From: Dactylorhiza incarnata
Lineage: Eukaryota > Streptophyta > Magnoliopsida > Asparagales > Orchidaceae
Direction: 5' to 3'
NCBI GenBank assembly: GCA_033032865.1
Contig: JAWHQI010000185.1
Span: forward strand, 5,022,001 to 5,086,000
DNA: 64,000 bases
Below, in pieces: positions 55,566-64,000 of the stretch. Both the position numbers and the translations under genes were made by a program. The notes under the pieces were generated by a model that had not been told where the DNA came from, did not search any database, and saw only the letters and a program-made list of their open reading frames with translations. How positions within the stretch are numbered: position 1 is the first letter of the stretch; each line of letters opens with the position of its first letter.

Positions 55566-56515
55566 ACATAACTCCGCTGTTCTGAATGGCTAATAGCAGA
55601 CCCTCAGGGGCATCCAGGCAAACTAACCTTTGGGCCCAACCGGGCGAGGGGTCTACGTGGACTCCGCTCGCCTACTATAAAAAATATAAACTAAACATAC
55701 ACATCACAGACATCACAGATTACAGGAATATATATTCCATACTTCGGCACGCAGGCCGGCAATATAAATAAATAAGGCCTTCTTGGGCCGGCACAACTTT
55801 GGGCTTAAGCCCGCTATCTTTCGCTTAGCTCTGCAACACCTGTACGCCAACGCCTCGCCATGCGGTAGCAAACTGAACCTCGGCCAATTGAAGCAAACAG
55901 AGCAATATTGCCCACACCCCTTTCCTGAGGCGGCGACATTTTATAAATACGAGCAAATACTAAATATCTTCCACAGAGTCTTCTCTGGGGTCCCCAGAAC
56001 ATCACCAATCCGGCCCCCACGCCCGGACGGGTTTCACACAGAAACATCACCAATACGGTCTACACACCCGGATCGGCTTCACACAGCAACATCACCAATC
56101 CGGTCTACACACCTGGATGGGCTTCACACAGCAACATCACCAATCCGGTCTACACACCCGGATGGGCTTCACACAGAATGCCTAAACCCGTACTTACACT
56201 TCCAGGCGTTAATGTGGTTAATTTCGGGGATGCGCACATTAACCCATCGGAAAGCACACCTCCTCCACCTGATGGTGGAGGGGAGCTTCCATGCAAGTAT
56301 GAGAATTGAAGGCTTCACCTGCCCAAGTAGAAATTCGTTACCCTTGACGCGTGCTTTCGACGGAGTCGTAACCGAAGACCTTGCGCGAGCTCGACGTCCA
56401 GCGGCCATAGCGGCCATAGCGGCCGTCCACGCTCTGATCTAGCTCCAAAGGGCCGCGGGAGAGGAGCTCCCGGCCAACCTTGCTCCAAATGGCCGCAGGA
56501 GAGGAGCTCCCGGCC
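55566..56515. other. Unassigned DNA with a 45-bp tandem repeat
   Basis: Mixed low-complexity DNA. At 55999-56179 are four units of about 45 bp containing ACATCACCAATCCGGTCTAC and GGATGGGCTTCACACAG. An open frame across them (55783-56442) is repeat-driven. GCTCTGATCTAGC at 56431 resembles an iMet primer site but is too changed to call. Confidence 0.5.
55999..56179 (+). repeat. 45-bp tandem repeat, four copies
   Basis: Units begin near 55999, 56044, 56089 and 56134. First copy most diverged. Confidence 0.85.
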
Positions 56516-57075
56516 TTTACATTGTTGGGAGGTAGCGACGGGAAGAATATGGCACAACAGCCCTTTGCCCTAGGCGGCGATGAGAGAGAGAGGAGGAGGA
56601 TCAGCCTCCTTTTTCCATGGGCGGCAACGAGAGAGAGAGAGAGATCGGGGATCGGGCTCTGCTCTAGGTCGACGGGGAAGGAGAAGCGGCTTCTCCAGGC
56701 GGCGACAGGGAGGAGAGCTGGGGCTCGATCTCTGCAGGTGGCGACGGGGAGGAGAGCTCCGGGCGGCGGATCGACCGCGGCGTGCCCTAGACGCGCGCGA
56801 ACAGGAAGGTGGGTCTCGGCTCCTCTTGCGGCTGGGAAGGAAGGGCCTCCTCCTTTGAGTTTATTTTTTTAGGTTTTATAAAAAACCCTAGCCAAACATG
56901 GCTATCCGCAGCCCTCTTTTCTAAACGCACACCAAACTCCGCTACTCGCACCCCCCTTCCTTGTTTATTTAAGAATATGGATCCTAACCGCACCCCGATC
57001 AATGCTAGTCAATCACGGGACACCACGGGTCCCCGCTATCTGGGAAGGGTCCTACCCGACAGGTACGGGGTTGTA
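56516..57075 (-). repeat. Element K 3' LTR (start and leader), minus
   Basis: On minus it begins TGTACAACCCCGTACCTG at 57075, a chromovirus-style LTR start directly after a PPT. TATAAAA occurs near 56883. Further in is the GC-rich CT-repeat leader (56580-56780). Left end not determined. Confidence 0.6.
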
Positions 57076-57990
57076 CAACATCCCCTAAGAATTGAAGTTA
57101 TTTCTGACTCGAAGAGCACCGACTATCACTGCCACACAAGTTCCAGTGGCTCTCAGGTGAATCAATCGATCGGAAGCTCCCGGGCCATCTATAGTAGAAA
57201 TTTGCTGCTCCGGCCGTAGTAGAGCTCTCCTAAAGGAGGAGACATGGAAGACGTCGTGCAATCCCGCTAACTCCGTTGGCCACTTCAGTATATAAGACAA
57301 TGGGCTAATCCACTCCAGGATCCTGTAGAGCCCCATCTATCTCAGACTGAGCTTCTTCCGCATGCAAACCCGCGAGACTCCATGCATCGGACGTATCTTC
57401 CGGAACACCCGGTCTCCAACCTGGAACTCTACTTGACGATACCATGCATCGTAATACCTGACCTGGCAGCTCTGGGACTCCAGCATCCTAACTCGAATTA
57501 GTCGCACCTGGGTATCTATGCCCTCCATAAATTCTGAGCCGAGTGCCTTGGGATCCTCATCTTGGGTCCAAGACAGTGGAGTCTTATGACTCCGTCCCTC
57601 TGAGGGTGGAAAGCTGTGTTGAATGTCAACCAAGAGCCGAGATAAGCCTGGACTGATCTTCACTCTTTGGACATAAACTGTTCATCCTGATCCGACACGA
57701 TCATCCTGGTTACGCTACGATAACGGACAAATTGCTCAACAAATCCCTCGAAACACCAACGGGAGCGTCCTTCCAGCCCGGGGTGACCCTAGCTACCTTG
57801 GTTAGTTTATCCTCGATGTTCCAAACGAACTTGTGCCTGGAGTGGGGATGTGCTAACCTGTGTATGAAATCCATAATTATGTCCTCGAACTCCACTCTAA
57901 CACGAGCAGTGACTGTGGTAGTTCTCCAAAGACTTTTGCACTTGGCCTTCACCGTGCATCGCAAAACTTACGATGTCTTTCTTCATTTTG
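57076..57990 (-). pseudogene. Element K: decayed chromovirus integrase and PPT
   Basis: Minus strand, three frames: 57964-57710 (FEDIIMDFIHRLAHPHSRHKF, VWNIEDKLTKVA; core with first Asp), 57663-57337 (GIDTQVRLIRVRMLESQ, VEFQVGDRVFRKIRPMHGVSR) and 57336-57085 (GLYRILEWISPLSYIL, AGLHDVFHVSSFRRAL). These are integrase core and C-terminus of Tekay-type elements. The second catalytic Asp and the Glu region are not readable. The end is followed by TCTTAGGGGATGT (PPT) and the LTR at 57075. Confidence 0.75.
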
Positions 57991-59783
57991 AGGACATACG
58001 TGTTCCGAAATACACCATTTTTCCCGGTGACTAAAGCTCTTGTTAATATGGGTAGACAACGCTTCTATAATGTTTTCTCAGTATGTTTAGGTTCTTATTC
58101 CTTCAAGTACGTCGGAGTGATCAATCATCTCCACTCTACAACTTATCCAATTCTTACCATTGGTGGAATTGATCAGATCATCAAGCGTCCAAATCATCCT
58201 TAAAATTTAAGGGGGTGCACTTGTGAACCTTATGAGTATTTGTTAGCAGGCCATGATGGTAAGATGACTCCCAATCATTTTCTACGTGGAGTTTGATTCA
58301 TAAGGTATACGGGTAAAATCTTTTGAAACCCTAAGATTTTTCACAAGTCAATTTCATCAAGGAAGTATCACCACGTTTATTTCACCAAATTCCTATCACT
58401 TCCACATATGCTAGTCTTGATCACTTTCGGATGGTCCAAAGTGAGATAAACTTAGATCGTTCTTATCATAGTAAACTCAAACACTATATTTTAATTCCAA
58501 TAAGTCATCATCTAAGATCTCGAGTTATTCATCGTCAAAGCTCCCAAGGTATAAGGGCTATTATTGTAGTTAAAATTTTCTACCATGACAGGGCGTGTTT
58601 TTTAACAATTCATGAGTTAATGACTTCAGAATGCCCCAAACTACCAGAACTTTCAAATATAACTACAACTTGTATGACCTAGTTTCCGTCCTCAACTACT
58701 AGAATGGAACATCGACACCCCTAAGTGATTAATCCTGGCGACTTTACATTTCCAATGATTCAACCAAGGTCAAGTCGTTGCTTGATCTACGATGTCCTTT
58801 CATTGTCCTGGTAATACTTCAGATCATTATTCCGAACGTACTGTTACACCATCTCATCTTCATCCAAGTAACATGAATAAGATCGACTTAGAAATCATCA
58901 TGCTCACGATGCAACACTTTCTTAATTAAATCTTAAGGGAAACCCAAGTCAGTGACAAATTTGCCCAATAAACAAAAGGTAAGCCCCAATAAACAAAAGA
59001 TAAACCCCAATAAACAAAAGATAAGCCACTATCTATTTTGGGCTAAGTATCTTTGATATCGCCATGTTATATTCATCCCAAGTATGCAAACAATCCTTAG
59101 GGCACACAACCTTAGACTTGGGGTTCTATCTTGAGGCTCATTGGTATACTCCATACTTTAGACTCTTCAAGGTACCCTTTTCAACAACCTTATCAAGGTC
59201 AACATATGAACCAATCCCGAATGGGTATCTTCTGAACTTCAATTTTTATTTGACCCTCAGTGTTTGTCGTGGTGGTTGTCTCAATGTAATCATATCACCG
59301 GTAGCATTTTGCTTATGTGTCAATCTCCCTAAGGCGGTCCTATCAGTTTGGATAATCCTTGGTATGTGAAGTATTATTATCAAAGTGTATGACTTAGGTG
59401 TTCGTTCCCGCTTTAAGCTCTTCCTCCAATATCTTTGGGGTATCCTCAGACCTTAATCGAATTTATACCTACTGTCTATTTCAGGACTAGGGCATGATAT
59501 TAATTGTCATGGTGAGTCAGGTGTCCTAGTGGGGTTTAGTCTAACTCATTAACTAAAGGACTATCTAAAAAGATCTTTGTATCCGGAGGTATTCCCTGCT
59601 GGGGGCAGGGTTTGCCGCAGGCTACAAAAGAAAACTTGTCAAAAGATTCAGTTAAAAGTGGACCTTTTCATGTGATTTCCCCATATGAGCACACCGTTGC
59701 TTCCGCTGCTTAGTTTGTCCTCAAACTAAACTCGCGTGGGGTGTCCCAGGGTTTGTGGACTTCTTTTCTTCGGATCGAGGTTT
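57991..59783 (-). other. Degenerate internal DNA between K and R4
   Basis: Gag, protease and RT would be expected here if K and R4 were one element, but I recognise no motif in either strand. A 21-bp unit (CCCAATAAACAAAAGATAAG) is repeated three times at 58964-59027. The first 150 bp inside R4 look like a plain 5' leader. Confidence 0.5.
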
Positions 59784-59795
59784 GCTCTGATACCA
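59784..59795 (-). other. Primer-binding site, initiator-Met tRNA (R4)
   Basis: Minus strand TGGTATCAGAGC, 3 nt from TGTAAGACCCC. It shows that the GGGTCTTACA end of D/R sequences is an LTR 3' end. Confidence 0.92.
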
Positions 59796-59798
59796 CTT

Positions 59799-62700
59799 TG
59801 TAAGACCCCATTTTTTTTTCAAAATCCCGGGTCTTATGCCCAGAACCGCCGCTTTGCGATGACACCATCACACGAGAAGGTCGCCACTACAAAGCGTCGA
59901 TCCTGCAGGCCATATCGATCACAGAAGAAGAAAAGTATAAATGAACAATAGAAGTTCAAGTCCACAAATCACATGTTATATATAATAAATGTCCACATAA
60001 TATAACTGAAATAACAAAGGTTACAATAATAAAGGGCTCATGCCCTGTACATCATGTCCTCACTATAAGATCACTCGCGGAAGCTAACTATTAATCACTC
60101 ACTGATCCTGAATCCTGTGCTCCTATACTAGAGTAGCCCGCCTCCGTCTACACCGACCTCTGGTGCTGCTGCGTCTCCTCGATCCCCTAAAATGATATGG
60201 TCCACCGACCGTTAGTCAAAAAGACTAATCCTTATGTTCCCCACCCCACTCCCAATGGCTCCTAGGCATCGTGCGGGAGGATGAAGCAGAGGATAGCAAG
60301 GGGTATAAAACAAAGCAGATGACGGTGAATCTAACTACGGAAAGCTCTACCACTACACATGTGTATACAGATAATTGAAGCAGTAATAGAGCTAGGTAAA
60401 TAACAAGTAAAGAATAGTAAGTAAAGTATGTACAAAGTAGAAAAGTAACCATTGATTTATAGGAATTCCCATACAAACCTATAGACTAAGGGGTCGTTTA
60501 GCAAGGCCTATCGTATAAAGAGTCCCATAACCAATTTATACGATAGGGGTAGGGGTTGAAATGCAATGTTTATGCCATGACATGCAGAGTTATCCTGTTT
60601 ATGCTATGTTCACACAAGTGCAACTCATACACCTCGACTCTATGTGTACAGACCTTTAGTTCCCCCTTTTTGGAGCTAGCAAGACTCCCAGGATACTCCC
60701 GTAGTGGCAAACGGAAGCGGTGGGTTGGGCCTCACCCACCTCTAGGTTGGTATTCACACTACCTAACCTAGACCTATCGTACGACTCAACGCAAAACCAC
60801 GGAGCATCTGCGTACTCTTACTGGCTGGACCACCAGACATTCATGGCGAAGTGCAAATTCCACACTTGCCGAGTCAACATATCGACGTCGGTGTGAACGA
60901 CCGTCCAATACCGAAGACCCACCACCTTCATGCACATGAAAATATTTTCTACTATACCTTGAGCCATAAACTCCACGGCCTAACCTGCCCGTCATCATAA
61001 CCTTCTGGGCCAACGGCTCGCCGGACCAACCCGTCCGTACCATTAAGCATTACTGAGTTACAAGCTCACCGGACTAACTAGTCCGCTGCTTCATCCACTG
61101 AGCCTACCACTCATACAGCCAAACCAACTAACCTCCCATAACTACGGGGTGTGGGTGTGCGTATTATTAAGTTAATCTTGTACATTAACTTATCCCTACA
61201 ATTTATGGTTAATCTTGGACTTCCCGAGGATTACCCTGTAAGGGGCTCGCTACGGTACTAGGAACTATAATGGGATGACACCCCAAAATTCCCTTTCTCA
61301 AGACACTTAGTGTTGTTGGTATCTACCCATAAGATTACCCCTCTTAACAATTCACTTGAATTACTCTACGTATTTTATGAGCTTCTAAGGGGAAAGACGA
61401 TCTTTCGTCGGTCCCGGACACCACCTTACCCTTAACTCTCCAAGCACACTCTCATCTCATAAACTCCTTTTGGTGACCTTCGATCTCTTCAACCTGACCA
61501 TGTGCACAACCTACATGCCACTTCCACTTGGTAGGCCCCGAAATATCCAAATTTCACATTTTTACTATACGCGGACCAAACTAACTATATGAAGCTTATA
61601 AGTAGAGGTACTCCAAATATTCATCCAACTAACTCAAGATATTTACTAGAGGTCTATCATGATGTTTCAAAACTAAATCCAGAGAATCATATTTTTCCTT
61701 AATTATTTGCATTTATTATCATTTCTCCAATATTTACCAAGTATGAATATGAGCATGAAGTGTAAGGTATTCTTATGATATGGCTCCCATAAAATTAAGA
61801 TAAATCTATCATGCCAAAATATCAGTAAGTAATGAATATCACAATTTTACAGTAAGGAAATGTCCTCTGTTTTTAATATTTATCATCTATCCAAACTTGA
61901 AGATTTATGAAGGAACTACCAAGAATACTTATGCCAAAATTAGGAAAAAATTACCAGACCTCTATTATGTCCAGAAAAGCTTAATTACAGAGTTTCACAA
62001 TTTATGGAAAACATTTTCTCACTCAAATAATTAATCCAAGTAAATCCTAATTTGTACATGTTGTGAAGTAGCCTACTGATAAAAATCTCCAAAAAATCAC
62101 AGAGCTTCCAAGTGCTCTGAAATATCCTATCACCAAGTTGTACATTTTTCCAGAGAGTTTGGACCCTTAATTATATTTCTTAAGTTTAAGACAAATTAAG
62201 TGCCTTGTAAATGAAGTACTGGTTAATCTTCTAATAAATTATACAAAAATTACCAGGGGTCAATATTATGATTATAAAGGCACCACCAAGATTTCATCTT
62301 CATCCAGGATCATTTGTTCATGTAAATATCTCTTACAAGAAGTTTACCTAAAGGGGTTATGACCTAATAAAGGGGGAATTAATTCTCCTAGAATTCTCTC
62401 AAAATTCCCTAGGGCATAAATACATCCCATGAACATATCTCCTAGGTTCCATGACCATTCTATAGCTTTTGACCACATGTCCTTCACAAAGCTGTATCTG
62501 CACCCCAAGGGGTAAAACTAGGGTCCTAGGGCATATCCACCTCTACACCAACCCATCTTACTCATGAAGGTGTTTTAGGTGATCCTCAACTTGTGGCCAA
62601 GGTTTCAACTCATGGTGATGAGTTCTGACCACCATACCCTAAGGTAAACACCATGCCCTAACTTTGACCCAATTTAACATAACTTGGTCTGACAAATTAC

Positions 62701-63164
62701 CCAACCAAATCAGTCCCAATTGGGCTGAGAAGTTTACCAGGGTCATGTGATAACCCTAAGAAGTACCCACCAAAATTTGGAGGGCATTGGAGGTCATTTG
62801 ACCCAATAATTATTTAATATTTAATTTATGAAATTATTACAAAAACCTTAGAAAAAAGTTCTCCTAAAATTCCCATCTTTGGGTATGAAGTGTGGGTAGG
62901 TGTAAATAGCCTATTTTTCAATTTTCAAGTCAATCCCATAAACCAATCAAAAATTATTCAAGAAATGGTGGCTGTCCCACACTAGGGACCAGTCCCACCA
63001 AAATGGACCTACAGGGAGCTACAGAACTCCTTTTGGGGTTAAATTAATTTTAAAATAAATTAGACTTCAAGGGCTACAACTTTGGTGTTGACCGCTTTTT
63101 CATTTTAGGGGTTCTACTATTTTTAATAATTAAAATGAAATACTGTAGGAAGTTTGACAAAATG
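59799..63164 (-). repeat. R4: 5' LTR of a minus-strand D/R-family element, cut by I
   Basis: At least 3.4 kb of LTR with TGTAAGACCCC at its inner end. It contains the 13-bp-stem hairpin (60507-60547), a decayed double-hairpin region (60950-61110), the conserved block (61211-61262) and AT-rich DNA without genes. Interrupted at 63164 by element I, so its length is unknown. Confidence 0.8.
61211..61262 (-). repeat. Conserved block shared with Athila 3' region (copy in R4)
   Basis: Minus strand CCTAGTACCGTAGCGAGCCC ... CTCGGGAAGTCCAAGATT; the closest of the LTR copies to that in B (13603-13652). Confidence 0.82.
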
Positions 63165-64000
63165 TGTTGGAACAATTCTCTGCGTTCGACGAAATCCAAT
63201 TTGCGTTCGACGAAATCTGTTCTGCGTTCGACGAACGCCGTGATTCAGTGCGTTCGACAAAATCCAATCTGCGTTCGATGAAATCCGACCTGTGTTCGAT
63301 GAAATATGTTCTGCGTTCGACGAACGCCGTGCTTCAGTTCGACGAAATCAGTTCTCCAGCCAGTTCAGCAGATTACCTCTCCGTTCGACGAACTCCAGAT
63401 TCAGTTCGACAAATTAATTTGTTCGGCAAATTAATTCCGTTTGACGAACTCCGGGGTCAGCTCGATGATCTCAACTATCAGTTCGGTGAATTAGTTCCAT
63501 TCGACGAACTTCGGGTTCAGTTCGTCGAACTCAACTATTAGTTCGGTGAATTAATTCCGTTTGACGAACTCCGGGTTCAGTTCGATGAACTCAACTATCA
63601 GTTCGAAAAATACCTGTGTGTGTCCGACGAATGAATTCGGTTCGATGAACCCCGGGTTCAGTTCGACGAACTCTGGCTACAGCTCGACGAATTTCTTCTA
63701 CATCAGATCGACGAATAAATGAAATAACGATATAACATAATCATTTAATATGAAGATCTTGCACAGATCTTAAAGCAGAACGGACGACATCCATTTGTCT
63801 TCTTCCTCTGGCCAACTGTTGAAGCCAGGAAAATCCTAGGCTCCAAAATTCGGACCAATGCAGCCGGAGGCTACTCGCCCAATAGTCCAACGAGATGACT
63901 TGGATGGAAATGATGAAGAAGCTAGAAGAACAACAAATTGGACCCCAGGTGCTGTGGCAGGGTGGTCCCACCACGTACCCGGAAGCTCAAGGGAGTCTTC
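63165..64000 (+). mobile_element. Element I: start of a copia-like LTR with TTCGACGAA array
   Basis: Starts TGTTGGAACA, like H, inside R4. A TTCGACGAA array fills 63180-63720, followed by an AT-rich stretch (GATATAACAT, a weak TATA candidate, about 63729) and unassigned sequence to the window edge. No coding motif. Confidence 0.6.
63180..63720 (+). repeat. TTCGACGAA array in I
   Basis: More than 20 copies of GTTCGACGAA and mutated forms (GTTCGATGAA, GTTCGGTGAA, TTTGACGAA), spaced 15-30 bp; the 3' half alternates with CTCAACTATCA. Confidence 0.88.

Noticed and set aside
56431..56443. iMet primer site (GCTCTGATCTAGC)
   Set aside because: Too many differences from GCTCTGATACCA and no LTR end beside it.
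56580..56872. Arg/Gly-rich ORFs as genes
   Set aside because: Frames follow GA/CT-repeat leader DNA of the K LTR; several frames are open at once.
48722..63164. R2 and R4 as the two LTRs of one element with K integrase inside
   Set aside because: The PPT and LTR start next to K (TGTACAACCCC at 57075) do not join to R2, and the R2 continuation is missing, so this cannot be supported.

Overview
The window is wall-to-wall transposable-element DNA from a flowering-plant genome. The evidence is the set of plant retrotransposon lineages present (Ty3 Athila, Tekay/Del chromovirus and Tat; Ty1 SIRE-like copia) and primer-binding sites complementary to plant tRNA-Asp, tRNA-iMet and tRNA-Phe. I see no host gene, tRNA, rRNA or CRISPR array. 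It looks like repeat-rich heterochromatin; the species cannot be named from the sequence.

The main structure is a nest of insertions, most of them provable by 5-bp target-site duplications (TSDs). A Tat-type pol fragment (L, 46289-47746) adjoins the 3' end of a Tekay-type chromovirus (T, plus strand). T survives as islands at 3398-4476, 31508-32536, 36530-39236 and 45575-46288. Four elements are inserted in T: A (1-3397, minus, cut by the window edge); B (Athila, 4477-31502, TSD GTCAA); F (a gag-only element, 32537-36524, TSD ACCCT); and G (39237-45569, TSD AGCGT, same family as A). B in turn holds H (copia-type LTR derivative, 7881-9750, TSD AAATC) and C (SIRE-like copia, minus, 15237-30549, TSD GAATC). 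C holds D (a 6.5-kb solo LTR, 18444-24962, TSD CAAAT). The chain T-B-C-D is proved by TSDs; L-T is inferred.

The right quarter (47747-64000) is older and more broken. It has a copia-like LTR fragment (M), three stacked minus-strand LTR starts related to D (R1, R2, R3), a 388-bp LTR with a tRNA-Phe primer site (J), a decayed chromovirus integrase with PPT and 3' LTR (K), another D-related LTR with an iMet primer site (R4) and the start of a further LTR (I).

Most elements cannot move on their own. B, T, L and K carry stops, frameshifts and interruptions in pol. A/G, C and F encode only gag-like proteins and would need proteins supplied by relatives. The youngest by eye are G and F, whose LTR pairs are almost identical.

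Two cross-family patterns stand out. First, several unrelated families carry arrays of short CpG-rich inverted repeats in the LTR U3 region, usually just upstream of the TATA box, each family with its own motif. Second, a block of about 50-90 nt is shared, in the same sense orientation, between the Athila 3' untranslated region and the D/R3/R4 LTRs. A 13-bp hairpin stem in the D/R family also shows paired base changes that keep the stem.
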